Source: Hevea brasiliensis | Lineage: Eukaryota > Streptophyta > Magnoliopsida > Malpighiales > Euphorbiaceae | Direction: 5' to 3' | DNA length: 64,000 nt | Assembly (NCBI RefSeq): GCF_030052815.1 | Contig: NC_079495.1 | Location: 54,104,773-54,168,772, forward strand | Shown: in pieces, positions 1-13,068 of the stretch | How the letters are laid out: each line of letters opens with the position of its first letter | Position numbering within the stretch: position 1 is the stretch's first letter | Program-made: the position numbers and the translations under genes | The notes under the pieces: generated by a model | Seen by the model: only the letters and a program-made list of their open reading frames with translations | The model's database searches: none | What the model was told of the DNA's origin: nothing

Positions 1-165
1 CTTATTGCACTCTAGGCAAAATTTCAGGTCATTATGAGTTGTACAGGCCAAGACATGGTCAATTTACTAAAGCTGGACAGATTGCACCTTTAGTGCAAAA
101 TTTGGTCAATTTTAGGTCAAATTTAGTTCTTGCAGTTTTGGTACCCGAAGTAGTGCAAGCTATTT
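1..165 (+). repeat. Partial satellite monomer at the left edge (E-like)
   Basis: The window opens inside a monomer, at about unit position 59. It carries the word gacatggtc seen in class E and related copies, and ends ggtacccgaagtagtgcaag, a variant end also seen near 1260 and 7050. The next monomer is class A, as expected after E in the cycle. Confidence 0.8.
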
Positions 166-1501
166 GACTTAATTCTTGCCATTTTTGTGCTTTAGTGTCT
201 TCATAAGAATTGCAGCTCTATATCTTATTGCACTCTGGGCAAAATTTTAGGTCATTCTGAGTTGTATAGACCATGATATGGTCAATTTACAAAAGCTGGA
301 CAGATTGCACCTTTAGTGCAAAATTTGGTCAATTTTAGGTCATATTTAGTTCTGGCAGCTTTGGTACCCGAACTTGTGCAAGCTATTTGACTTGGTTCTT
401 TCCATTTTTTGGCTTGGTGTCTTCATAAGAATTGTAGCTCTATGTCTTATTGCACTCTGGGCAAAATTTTAGGTCATTCTGAGTTGTATAGACCAAGATA
501 TGGTCAATTTACTAAAGCTGGACAGATTGCACCTTTAGTGTAGAATTTGGTCAATTTTAACTCACATTTAGTTCTGGCAGTTTCAGTACCCGAATTTGTG
601 CAAGCTATTTGACTTGGTTCTTTCCATTTTTGGGCTTTGGTGTCTTAATAAGAATTGTAGCTCTATGTCTTATTGCACTGTGGGAAAAATTTCAGGTCAT
701 TCTGAGTTGTATAGACCAAGATATGGTCAATTTACTAAAGCTGGACAGATTGCACCTTTAGTGCAAAATTTGATCAATTTTAGGTCACATTTAGTTCTTT
801 CAATTTTGCTACCCGAAATTGTAAAAGCTATTTGACTTAGTTCTTGCCTTTTTTCGGCTTTGGTGTCTTCATAATAATTGTAGCTCTATGTGTTATTGTA
901 CTCTGGGCAAAATTTCAGGTCATTCTGAGTTGTATAGACCAAGTTATGGTCAATTCACAAAAGCTGGACAGATTGCACCTTTAGTGCAAAATTTAACAAT
1001 TTTAGGTCATATATACTTCTGGCAGTTTTGGTACCCGAAATTGTGCAAGCTATTTGACTTGGTTCTTGCCATTTTTGGGCTTTAGTATCTTCATTAAAAT
1101 TGTAGCTCTATGTATTATTGCACTGTAGGCAAAATTTCAGGTCATTCTGAGTTGTACAGGCCAAGACATGGTCAATTTACTAAAGCTGGACAGATTGCAC
1201 TTTTTGAGCAAAATTTGGTCAATTTTAGGTCAAATTTAGTTCTTGCAGTTTTGGTACCCGAAGTAGCGCAAGCTATTTGACTTAATTCTTGCCATTTTTG
1301 TGCTTTAGTGTCTTCATAAGAATTGCAGCTCTATATCTTATTGCACTCTGGGCAAAATTTCAGGTCATTCTGAGTTGAATAGACCAAGATATGGTCAATT
1401 TACTAAAGCTGAACAGATTCCACATATGGTGCAAAATTTGGTCAATTTTAGGTCACTTTTAGTTCTGGCAGTTTTGGTGCCCGAAATTGTGCAAGCTATT
1501 T

Positions 1502-1723
1502 GACTTGGTTCTTGCCATTTTTTGGCTTGGTGTCTTCATAAGAATTGTAGCTCTATGTCTTATTGCACTCTGGGCAAAATTTCAGGTCATTCTGAGTTGT
1601 ATAGACCAAGATATGGTCAATTTACTAAAGCTGGACAGATTGCACCTTTAGTGCAAAATTTGGTCAATTTTAGGTCACATTTAGTTCTTGCAATTTTGCT
1701 ACCCGAAATTGTACAAGCTATTT
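1502..1723 (+). repeat. Chimeric B/C monomer
   Basis: The first part is B (short ttttttggcttgg opening with tgtcttcataag). The 3' part is C (caattttgctacccgaaatt then gtacaag). The next monomer is D, which normally follows C. This is the expected product of an unequal exchange inside aligned monomers that removed about one monomer while keeping the 223-bp register. Similar B/C hybrids lie near 5065, 7292, 8183 and 11079. Confidence 0.75.
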
Positions 1724-1946
1724 GACTTAGTTCTTGCCTTTTTTGGGCTTTGGTGTCTTCATAAGAATTGTAGCTCTATGTCTTATTGTACTCTGGGCAA
1801 AATTTCAGGTCATTCTGAGTTGTATAGACCAAGATATGGTCAATTTACTAAAGATGAACAGATTCCACATATAGTGCAAAATTTGGTCAATTTTAGGTCA
1901 CTTTTAGTTCTGGCAGTTTTGTTACCTGAAATTGTGCAAGCTATTT

Positions 1947-2169
1947 GACTTGGTTCTTGCCATTTTTGGGCTTTAGTGTCTTCATTAGAATTGTAGCTCT
2001 ATGTCTTATTGCACTCTGGGCAAAATTTCAGGTCATTCTGATGTGTATAGACCAAGATATCGTCAATTTACTAAAGCTGGACAGATTGCACCTTTAGTGC
2101 AAAATTTGGCAAATTTTAAGTCACGTTTAGTTCTGGCAGTTTCGGTATCCGAATTTGTGCAAGCTATTT
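1947..2169 (+). repeat. Chimeric E/B monomer
   Basis: The 5' half has the E word gtcttcattag. The 3' half has aagtcacg and a B-type end with tttcggtatccgaatttgtg. The next copy is class C, the normal successor of B, so A and most of B have been skipped. A comparable E/B copy starts near 8629 and is also followed by C. Confidence 0.7.
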
Positions 2170-4396
2170 GACTTGGTTCTTTCCATTTTTGTGCTTTGGT
2201 GTCTTAATAAGAATTGTAGCTCTATGTCTTATTGCACTCTGGGTAAAATTTCAGGTCATTCTGAGTTGTATAGACCATGTTATGGTCAATTTACAAAAGC
2301 TGGACAGATTGCACCTTTAGTGCAAAATTTGGTCAATTTTAGGTTATATTTAGTTCTGGCAGCTTTGGTACCTGAACTTGTGCAAGCTATTTGACTTGGT
2401 TCTTTCCATTTTTTGGCTTGGTGTCTTCATAAGAATTGTAGCTCTATGTCATATTGCACTCTAGGCATAATTTCAGGTCATTCTGAGTTGTATAGACCAA
2501 GTTATGGTCAATTTACTAATGCTGGACAGATTGCACCTTTACTGCAAAATTTGGTCAATTTTAGGTCATATTTAGTTCTGGCAGCTTTGGTACCTGAACT
2601 TGTGCAAGCTATTTGACTTGGTTCTTTCCATTTTTTGGCTTGGTGTCTTCATAAGAATTGTAGCTCTATGTCTTATTGCACTCTGGGCAAAATTTTAGGT
2701 CATTCTGAGTTGTATAGACGAAGATATGGTCAATTTACTAAACCTGGACAGATTGCACCTTTAGGGCAAAATTTGGTCAATTTTAAGTCACATTTAGTGC
2801 TGGCAGTTTCGGTACCTAAATTTGTGCAATCTATTTGACTTGGTTCTTTCCATTTTTGGGCTTTGGTGTCTTAATGAGAATTGTAGCTCTATGTCATATT
2901 GCACGCTGGCCAAAATTTTAGGTCATTCTGAGTTGTATAGACCAAGATATGGTTAATTTACTAAAGCTGGACAGATTGCACCTTTAGTGCAAAATTTGGT
3001 CAATTTTAGCTCACATTTAGTTCTTGCAATTTTGCTACCCGGAATTGTAAAAGCTATTTGACTTAGTTCTTGCCTTTTTTGGGCTTTGGTGTCTTCATAA
3101 GAATTGTAGCTCTATGTCTTATTGTACTCTGAGCAAAATTTCAGGTCATTCTGAGTTGTATAGACCAAGATATGGTCAATTTACTAAAGCTGGACAGATT
3201 CCACATTTAGTGCAAAATTTGGACAATTTTAGGTCATATATACTTCTGGCAGTTTTGGTACCCGAAATTGTGCAAGCTATTTGACTTGGTTCTTGCCATT
3301 TTTGGGCTTTAGTAACTTCATTAAAATTGTAGCTCTATGTCTTATTGCACTGTGGGCAAAATTTCAGGTCATTCTGAGTTGTATAGACCAAGGTATGGTC
3401 AATTTGCTAAAGCTGGACAGATTGCACCTTTAGTGAAAAATTTGATCAATTTTAGGTCATATTTAGTTCTGGCAGCTTTGGTACCCGAAATTGTGCAAGC
3501 TATTTGACTTGGTTCTTTCCATTTTTTGGCTTGGTGTCTTCATAAGAATTGTAGCTCTATGTCTTATTGCACTCTGGGCAAAATTTTAGGTCATTCTGAG
3601 TTGTATAGACCAAGATATGGTCAATTTACTAAAGCTGGACAGATTGCACCTTTAGTGCAAAATTTGGTCAATTTTAACTCACATTTAGTTCTGGCAGTTT
3701 CAGTACCCGAATTTGTGCAAGCTATTTGACTTGGTTCTTTCCATTTTTGGGCTTTGGTGTCTTAATAAGAATTGTAGCTCTATGTCTTATTGCACTGTGG
3801 GAAAAATTTCAGGTCATTCTGAGTTGTATAGACCAAGATATGGTCAATTTACTAAAGCTGGACAGATTGCACCTTTAGTGCAAAATTTGATCAATTTTAG
3901 GTCACATTTAGTTCTTTCAATTTTGCTACCCGAAATTGTACAAGCTATTTGACTTAGTTCTTGCCTTTTTTGGGCTTTGGTGTCTTCATAAGAATTGTAG
4001 CTCTATGTCTTATTGTACTCTGGGCAAAATTTCAGGTCATTCTGAGTTGAATAGACCAAGATATGGTCAATTTACTAAAGCTGAACAGATTCCACATATG
4101 GTGCAAAATTTGGTCAATTTTAGGTCACTTTTAGTTCCGGCAGTTTTGGTGCCCGAAATTGTGCAAGCTATTTGACTTGGTTCTTGCCATTTTTGGGCTT
4201 TAGTGTCTTCATTAGAATTGTAGCTCTATGTCTTATTGCACTCCAGGCAAAATTTCAGGTCATTCTGAGTTGTACAGGCCAAGACATGGTCAATTTACTA
4301 AAGCGGGACAGATTGCACCTTTAGTGCAAAATTTGGTCAATTTTAGGTCAAATTTAGTTCTGGCAGTTTTGGTACCCGAACTAGTGCAATCTATTT

Positions 4397-7300
4397 GACC
4401 TAATTCTTGCCATTTTTGTGCTTTAGTGTCTTCATAAGAATTGCAGCTCTATATCTTATTGCCATCTGGGTAAAATTTCAGGTCATTCTGAGTTGTATAG
4501 ACCAAGATATGGTCAATTTACTAAAGCTGGACAGATTGCACCTTTAGTGCAAAATTTCGTCGATTTTAGGTCATATTTAGTTCTGGCAGCTTTGGTACCC
4601 GAACTTGTGCAAGCTATTTGACTTGGTTCCTTCCATTTTTTGGCTTGGTGTCTTCATAAGAATTGCAGCTCTATATCTTATTGCACTCTGGGCAAAATTT
4701 CAGGTCATTCTGAGTTGTATAGACCAAGATATGGTCAATTTACTAAAGATGAACAGATTCCACATATAGTGCAAAATTTGGTCAATTTTAGGTCACTTTT
4801 AGTTCTGGCAGATTTGTTACCTGAAATTGTGCAAGCTATTTGACTTGGTTCTTGCCATTTTTGGGCTTTAGTGTCTTCATTAGAATTGTAGCTCTATGTC
4901 TTATTGCACTCTGGGCAAAATTTCAGGTCATTCTGATGTGTATAGACCAAGATATGGTCAATTTACTAAAGCTGGACAGATTGCACCTTTAGTGCAAAAT
5001 TTCGTCTATTTTAGGTCATATTTAGTTCTGGCAGCTTTGGTACCCGAAATTGTGCAAGCTATTTGACTTGGTTCTTTCCATTTTTTGGCTTGGTGTCTTC
5101 ATAAGAATTGTAGCTCTATGTCTTATTGCACTCTGGGCAAAATTTTAGGTCATTCTAAGTTGTACAGACCAAGATATGGTCAATTTACTAAAGCTGGACA
5201 GATTGCACCTTTAGTGAAAAATTTGATCAATTTTAGGTCACATTTAGTTCTTGCAATTTTGCTACCCGAAAATTGTACAAGCTATTTGACTTAGTTCTTG
5301 CCTTTTTTTGGGATTGGTGTCTTCATAAGAATTGTAGCTCTATGTCTTATTGTACTCTGGGCAAAATTTCAGGTCATTCTGAGTTGTATAGACCAAGTTA
5401 TGGTCAATTTACAAACGCTGGACAGATTGCACCTTTAGTGCAAAATTTTGTCAATTTTAGGTCATATTTAGTTCTGGCAGCTTTGGTACCCGAAATTGTG
5501 CAAGCTATTTGACTTGGTTCTTTCCATTTTTTCGCTTGGTGTCTTCATAAAAACTGTAGCTCTATGTCTTATTGCACTCTGGGCAAAATTTTAGGTCATT
5601 CTGAGTTGTATAGACCAAGATATGGTCAATTTACTAAAGCTAGACCGATTGCACCTTTAGGGCAGAATTTGGTCAATTTTAAGTCACATTTAGTTCTGGC
5701 AGTTTCGGTACCTGAATTTGTGCAGGCTATTTGACTTGGTTCTTTCCATTTTTGGGCTTTGGTGTCTTAATAAGAATTGTAGCTCTATGTCATATTGCAC
5801 GCTAGGCAAAATTTCAGGTCATTCTGAGTTGTATAGACCAAGATATGGTCAATTTACTAAAGCTGACAGATTGCACCTTTAGGGCAAAATTTGGTCAATT
5901 TTAGCTCACATTTAGTTCTTGCAATTTCACTACCCGAAATTGTAAAAGCTATTTGACTTAGTTCTTGCCTTTTTTGGCTTTGGTGTCTTCATAAGAATTG
6001 TAGCTCTATGTCTTAGTGTACTCTGGGCAAAATTTTAGGTCATTCTGAGTTGTATAGACCAAGATATGGTCAATTTACTAAAGCTGGACAGATTCCACAT
6101 TTAGTGCAAAATTTGGACAATTTTAGGTCATTTTTACTTCTGGCAGTTTTGGTACCCGAAATTGTGCAAGCTATTTGACTTGGTTCTTGCCATTTTTGGG
6201 CTTTAGTATCTTCATTAAAATTGTAGCTCTATGTCTTATTGTACTCTAGGCAAAATTTCAGGTCATTCTGAGTTGTATAGACCAAGATATGGTCAATTTA
6301 CTAAAGCTGGACAGATTGCACCTTTAGTGCAAAATTTGGTCAATTTTAGGTCAAATTTAGTTCTTGCAGTTTTGGTACCTGAACTAGTGCAAGCTATTTG
6401 ACTTAATTCTTGCCATTTTTGTGCTTTAGTGTCTTCATAAGAATTGCAACTCTATGTTTTATTGCACTCTGGGAAAAATTTTAGGTCATTCTGAGTTGTA
6501 TAGACCAAGATATGGTCAATTTACTAATGCTGGATAGATTGCACCTTTAGTGCAAATTTTGGTCAATTTTAACTCACATTTAGTTCTGGCAGTTTCGGTA
6601 CCCGAATTTGTGCAAGCTATTTGACTTGGTTCTTTCCATATAATGGCTTTGTTGTCTTAATAAGAATTGTAACTCTATGTCTTATTGCACTCCAGGCAAA
6701 ATTTCAGGTCATTCTGAGTTGTATAGACCAAGATATGGTCAATTTACTAAAGCTGGACAGATTCCACATTTAGTGCAAAATTTGGACAATTTTAGGTCAT
6801 ATATACTTCTGGTAGTTTTGGTACCCGAAATTGTGCAAGCTATTTGACTTGGTTCTTGCCATTTTTGGGCTTTAGTATATTCATTAAAATTGTAGCTCTA
6901 TGTCTTATTGTACTCTAGGCAAAATTTCAGGTCTTTCTGAGTTGTATAGAACAAGATATGGTCAATTTACTAAAGCTGGACAGATTCCACATTTAGTGCA
7001 AAATTTGGACAGTTTTAGGTCAAATTTAGTTCTTGCAGTTTTGGTACCCGAAGTAGTGCAAGCTATTTGACTTAATTCTTGCCATTTTTGAGCTTTAGTG
7101 TCTTCATATGAATTGTAGTTCTATATCTTATTGCACTCTGCGCAAAATTTTAGGTCATTCCGAGTTGTATAGACCATGATATGGTCAATTCACAAAAGCT
7201 GGACAGATTGCACCTTTAGTGCAAAATTTGGTCAATTTTAGGTCATATTTAGTTCTGGCAGCTTTTGTACCCGAACTTGTGCAAGCTATTTGACTTGGTT

Positions 7301-8851
7301 CTTTCCATTTTTTGGCTTGGTGTCTTCATAAGAATTGTAGCTCTATGTCTTATTGCACTGTAGGCAAAATTTCAGGTCATTCTGAGTTGTACAGGCCAAG
7401 ACATGGTCAATTTACTAAAGCTGGACAGATTGCACCTTTAGTGCAAAATTTGGTCAATTTTAGGTCAAATTTAGTTCTTGCAGTTTCGCTACCCGAAATT
7501 GTAAAAGCTATTTGACTTAATTCTTGCCTTTTTTGGGCTTTGGTGTCTTCATAAGAATTGTAGCTCTATGTCTTAGTGTACTCTGGGCAAAATTTCAGGT
7601 CATTCTGAGTTGTATAGACCATGATATGGTCAATTCACAAAAGCTGGACAGATTGCACCTTTAGTGCAAAATTTGGTCAATTTTAGGTCATATTTAGTTC
7701 TGGCAGCTTTTGTACCCGAACTTGTGCAAGCTATTTGACTTGGTTCTTGCCATTTTTGGGCTTTAGTATCTTCATTAAAATTGTAGCTCTATGTCTTATT
7801 GCACTCTATGCAAAATTTAAAGTCATTCTGAGTTGTACAGGCCAAGACATGGTCAATTTACTAAAGCTAGACAGATTGCACCTTTAGTGCAAAATTTGGT
7901 CAATTTTAGGTCAAATTTAGTTCTTGCAGTTTTGGTACCCGAAATTGTAAAAGCTATTTGACTTAGTTCTTGCCATTTTTGTGCTTTAGTGTCTCCATAA
8001 GAATTGCAGCTCTATATCTTATTGCACTCTGGGCAAAATTTTAGGTCATTCTGAGTTGTATAGACCATGATATGGTCAATTTACAAAAGTTGGACAGATT
8101 GCACCTTTAGTGCAAAATTTGGTCAATTTTAGGTCACTTTTAGTTCCGGTAGTTTTAATGCCCGAAATTGTGCAAGCTATTTGACTTGGTTCTTGCCATT
8201 TTTTGGCTTGGTGTCTTCATAAGAATTGTAGCTCTATGTCTTATTGCACTCTGGGCAAAATTTCAGGTCATTCTGAGTTGTATAGACCAAGATATGGTCA
8301 ATTTACTAAAGCTGGACAGATTGCACCTTTAGTGCAAAATTTGGTCAATTTTAGGTCACATTTAGTTCTTGCAATTTTGCTACCCGAAATTGTACAAGCT
8401 ATTTGACTTAGTTCTTGCCTTTTTTTGGGCTTTGGTGTCTTCATAAGAATTGTAGCTCTATGTCTTATTGTACTCTGGGCAAAATTTCAGGTCATTCTGA
8501 GTTGTATAGACCAAGATATGGTCAATTTACTAAAGCTGAACAGATTCCACATATAGTGCAAAATTTGGTCAATTTTAGGTCACTTTTAGTTCTGGCAGTT
8601 TTGGTGCCCGAAATTGTGCAAGCTATTTGACTTGGTTCTTGCCATTTTTGGGCTTTAGTGTCTTCATTAGAATTGTAGCTCTATGTCTTATTGCACTCTG
8701 GGCAAAATTTCAGGTCATTCTGAGTTGTATAGACCAAGATATGGTCAATTTACTAAAGCTGGACAGATTGCACCTTTAGGGCAAAATTTGGTCAATTTTA
8801 AGTCACATTTAGTTCTGGCAGTTTCGGCACCTGAATTTGTGCAAGCTATTT
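4397..8851 (+). repeat. Satellite block 2: about 20 monomers, many hybrids
   Basis: Class order: A, B/D, E/A, B/C, D/A, B, C, D, E, A/B, C/D, E, A, B/C, D/A, E, A/D, B/C, D, E/B. Starts are near 4397, 4620, 4843, 5065, 5288, 5511, 5733, 5955, 6178, 6401, 6624, 6847, 7070, 7292, 7514, 7737, 7960, 8183, 8405 and 8629. The copy at 6624 has the private opening ttccatataatggc. Its closest relative is near 55343 (ttccatataagggc). No gene or foreign insert is visible. Confidence 0.7.
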
Positions 8852-11800
8852 GACTTGGTTCTTTCCATTTTTGGGCTTTGGTGTCTTAATAAGAATTGTA
8901 GCTCTATGTCTTATTGTACTCTGGGCAAAATTTCAGGTCATTCTGAGTTGTATAGACCAAGTTATGGTCAATTTACAAAAGCTGGACAGATTGCACCTTT
9001 AGTGCAAAATTTTGTCAATTTTAGGTCATATTTAGTTCTGGCAGCTTTGGTACCCGAACTTGTGCAAGCTATTTGACTTGGTTCTTTCCATTTTTTGGCT
9101 TGGTGTCTTCAAAAGAATTGTAGCTCTATGTATTATTGCACTCTGGGCAAAATTTTAGGTCATTCTGAGTTGTATAGACCAAGATATGGTCAATTTACTA
9201 AAGCTGGACAGATTGCACCTTTAGTGCAAAATTTTGTCAATTTTAGGTCATATTTAGTTCTGGCAGCTTTGGTACCCGAAATTGTGCAAGCTATTTGACT
9301 TGGTTCTTTCCATTTTTTCGCTTGGTGTCTTCATAAAAACTGTAGCTCTATGTCTTATTGCACTCTGGGCAAAATTTTAGGTCATTCTGAGTTGTATAGA
9401 CCAAGATATGGTCAATTTACTAAAGCTGGACAGATTGCACCTTTAGGGCAAAATTTGGTCAATTTTAAGTCACATTTAGTTCTGGCAGTTTCGGTACCTG
9501 AATTTGTGCAATCTATTTGACTTGGTTCTTTCCATTTTTGGGCTTTGGTGTCTTAATAAGAATTGTAGCTCTATGTCATATTGCACGCTGGCCAAAATTT
9601 CAGGTCATTCTGAGTTGTATAGACCAAGATATGGTCAATTTACTAAAGCTGGACAGATTGCACCTTTAATGCAAAATTTGGTCAATTTTAGCTCACATTT
9701 AGTTCTTGCAATTTTGCTACCCGAAATTGTAAAAGCTATTTGACTTAGTTCTTGCCTTTTTTGGGCTTTGGTGTCTTCATAAGAATTGTAGCTCTATGTC
9801 TTATTGTACTCTGAGCAAAATTTCAGGTCATTCTGAGTTGTATAGACCAAGATATGGTCAATTTACTAAAGCTGGACAGATTCCACATTTAGTGCAAAAT
9901 TTGGACAATTTTAGGTCATTTTTACTTCTGGCAGTTTTGGTACCCGAAATTGTGCAAGCTATTTGACTTGGTTCTTGCCATTTTTGGGCTTTAGTATCTT
10001 CATTAAAATTGTAGCTCTATGTCTTATTGCACTCTAGGCAAAATTTTAGGTCAATCTGAGTTGTACAGGCCAAGACATGGTCAATTTACTAAAGCCGGAC
10101 AGATTGCACCTTTAGTGCAAAATTTGGTCAATTTTAGGTCAAATTTAGTTCTTGCAGTTTTGGTACCCGAAATTGTAAAAGCTATTTGACTTAGTTCTTG
10201 CCATTTTTGTGCTTTAGTGTCTCCATAAGAATTGCAGCTCTATATCTTATTGCACTCTGGGCAAAATTTTAGGTCATTCTGAGTTGTATAGACCATGATA
10301 TGGTCAATTTACAAAAGTTGGACAGATTGCACCTTTAGTGCAAAATTTGGTCAATTTTAGGTCATATTTAGCTCTGGCAGCTTTGGTACCCGAACTTGTG
10401 CAAGCTATTTGACTTGGTTCTTTCCATTTTTTGGCTTGGTGTCTTCATAAGAATTGTAGCTCTATGTCTTATTGCACTCTGGGCAAAATTTTAGGTCATT
10501 CTGAGTTGTATAGACCAAGATATGGTCAATTTACTAAAGCTGGACAGATTGCACCTTTAGTGCAAAATTTGGTCAATTTTAGGTCACATTTAGTTCTAGC
10601 AGTTTTGGCACCCAAACTTGTGCAAACTATTTTACCTAGTTCTTTCCATTTTTGGGCTTTGGTGTCTTAATAAGAATTGTAGCTCTATGTCTTATTGCAC
10701 TCTGGGCAAAATTTTAGGTCATTCTGAGTTGTATAGACCAAGATATGGTCAATTTACTAAAGCTGGACAGATTGCACCTTTAGTGCAAAATTTGATCAAT
10801 TTTAGGTCACATTTAGTTCTTTCAATTTTGCTACCTGAAATTGTACAAGCTATTTGACTTAGTTCTTGCCTTTTTTGGGCTTTGGTGTCTTCATAAGAAT
10901 TGTAGCTCTATGTCTTATTGTACTCTGGGCAAAATTTCAGGTCATTCTGAGTTGAATAGACCAAGATATGGTCAATTTACTAAAGCTGAACAGATTCCAC
11001 ATATGGTGCAAAATTTGGTCAATTTTAGGTCACTTTTAGTTCCGGCAGTTTTGGTGCCCAAAATTGTGTAAGCTATTTGACTTGGTTCCTGCCATTTTTT
11101 GGCTTGGTGTCTTCATAAGAATTGTAGCTCTATGTCTTATTGCACTCTAGGCAAAATTTCAGGTTATTCTGAGTTGTATAGACCAAGACATGGTCAATTT
11201 ACTAAAGCTAGACAGATTGCACCTTTAGTGCAAAATTTGGTCAATTTTAGGTCACATTTAGCTCTTGCAATTTTGCTACCCGAAATTGTACAAGCTATTT
11301 GACTTGGTTCTTGCCATTTTTGGGCTTTAGTGTCTTCATTAGAATTGTAGCTCAATGTCTTATTACACTCTGGGCAAAATTTCAGGTCATTCTGAGTTGT
11401 ATTAACCAAGATATGGTCAATTTACTAAAGCTGGAAAGATTCCACATTTAGTGCAAAATTTGGACAATTTTAGGTCACATTTAGTTCTGGCAGTTTTGGT
11501 ACTCGAAATTGTGCAAGCTATTTGACTTGGTTCTTGCCATTTTTGGGCTTTAGTGTCTTCATTAGAATTGTAGCTCTATGTCTTATTGCACTCTGGGCAA
11601 AATTTCAGGTCATTCTGATATGTATAGACCAAGATATGGTCAATTTACAAAAGCTGGACAGATTGAACCTTTAGTGCCAAATTTGGTCAATTTTAAGTCA
11701 CATTTAGTTCTGCCAGCTTTGGTACCCGAAATTGTGCAAGCTATTTGAATTAGTTCTATCCATTTTTTGGCTTGGTGTCTTCATAAGAATTGTAGCTCTA

Positions 11801-12856
11801 TGTCTTATTGCACTCTAGGCAAAATTTTAGGTCATTCTGAGTTGTATAGACCAAGATATGGTCAATTTACTAAAGCTGGACAGATTGCACCTTTAGTGCA
11901 AAATTTGATCAATTTTAGGTCACATTTAGTTCAGCAGTTTTGGTACCCGAAATTGTGCTAGCTATTTGACTTGGTTCTTTCCATTTTTTGGCTTGGTGTC
12001 TTCATAAGAATTGTAGCTCCATGTCATATTGCACTCTAGGCATAATTTCAGGTCATTCTGAGTTGTATAGACCAAGATATGGTCAATTTACTAAAGATGA
12101 ACAGATTCCACATATAGTGCAAAATTTGGTCTATTTTAGGTCACTTGTAGTTCTTGCGGTTTGGTACCGAAATTGTACAAGCTATTTGACTTAGTTCTTG
12201 CCTTTTTTGGGCTTTGGTGTCTTCATTAGAATTGTAGCTCTATGTCTTATTGCACTCTGGACAAAATTTCAGGTCATTCTGAGTTGTATAGACCAAGACA
12301 TGGTCAATTTACTAAAGCTGGACAGATTGCACCTTTAGTGCAAAATTTGGTCAATTTTAGGTCAAATTTAGTTCTGGCAGTTTTGGTACCTGAACTTGTG
12401 CAAGCTATTTGACTTAGTTCTTGCCATTTTTGTGCCTTGGTGTCTTCATAAAAATTGTACCTCTATATCTTATTACACACTGAGCAGAATTTCAGATCAT
12501 TCTGAGTTGTACAAACCATGATATGGTCAATTTACTAAAGCTAGAAAGATTGCACCTTTAGTGCAAAATTTGTTCTTTTTTAGGTCACATTTAGTTCTAG
12601 CTATTTTGGCGCCCAAACTTGTGCAAGCTATTTGATTTGGTTCTTGCCATTTTTGGGCTTTAGTGTCTATAAAAGAATTGTTGCTCTATGTCATATTGCA
12701 CTCTGGGTTAAATATTCGGCCATTCTGAGTTGTATAGACCAAGTTATTGTCAATTTACTAAAGCTGGACATATTGGTCCTTTAGTGCAAAATTTGGTCAA
12801 TTTTAGGTCAAATTTAGTTCTGGCAGTTTTGGTACCCGAACTTGTGCAAGGTATTT
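8852..12856 (+). repeat. Satellite block 3: about 18 monomers
   Basis: Class order: C/A, B/A, B, C, D, E, A, B/E, C, D, B/C, E, E, B, B/D, D/E, A, A. Starts are near 8852, 9075, 9297, 9519, 9742, 9965, 10188, 10411, 10633, 10856, 11079, 11302, 11525, 11747, 11968, 12189, 12412 and 12635. The stretch 9297-10632 runs B-C-D-E-A-B in normal order, one of the better preserved parts of the left arm. The C copy near 10633 follows a variant junction (caaactattttacctag) that recurs near 16600. Confidence 0.7.
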
Positions 12857-13068
12857 GACTTAGCTCTTTCCATTTTTTGGCTTTGCATCTTCAAGCTCTA
12901 TGTCTTATTGCACTCTGGGCAAAATTTTAGGTCATTCTGAGTTGTATAAACCAAGATATGGTCAATTTACTAAAGCTGGACAGATTGCACCTTTAGTACA
13001 AAATTTGGTCAATTTTAAGTCACATTTAGTTCTGGCAGTTTCGGTACCCGAATTTGTGCAAGCTATTT
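12857..13068 (+). repeat. Shortened B monomer with private 10-bp deletion
   Basis: This copy is 212 bp instead of 222. It has lost taagaattgt after gtcttca and carries the private words cttagctctttcc and ggctttgcatc. The same deletion plus the same private substitutions occur at 62246-62457. Downstream it also shares ttgtataaaccaag and ttagtacaaaa with that copy. The two are clearly related by descent. Confidence 0.85.

Larger units (their letters stand above)
166..4396 (+). repeat. Satellite block 1: 19 monomers, scrambled HOR
   Basis: Class order by 5' half (with 3' half after a slash where it differs): A, B, C, D, E, A/D, B/C, D, E/B, C/A, B/A, B, C, D, E/A, B, C, D, E. Starts are near 166, 389, 611, 834, 1056, 1279, 1502, 1724, 1947, 2170, 2393, 2615, 2837, 3060, 3283, 3506, 3728, 3951 and 4174. 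The A copies here have the variant opening gacttaattcttgcc with tgtgctttag. Whenever a class is skipped, the preceding monomer is a hybrid whose 3' half belongs to the skipped predecessor. No gene is present. Confidence 0.75.

Noticed and set aside
11194..11409. Minus-strand open frames of about 60-80 codons with cysteines (also near 34981, 41880, 48112 and others)
   Set aside because: These are the reverse strand of the same monomer region and occur wherever chance stops are absent. The apparent CPEC-like pattern is part of the repeat, not a zinc-binding domain.
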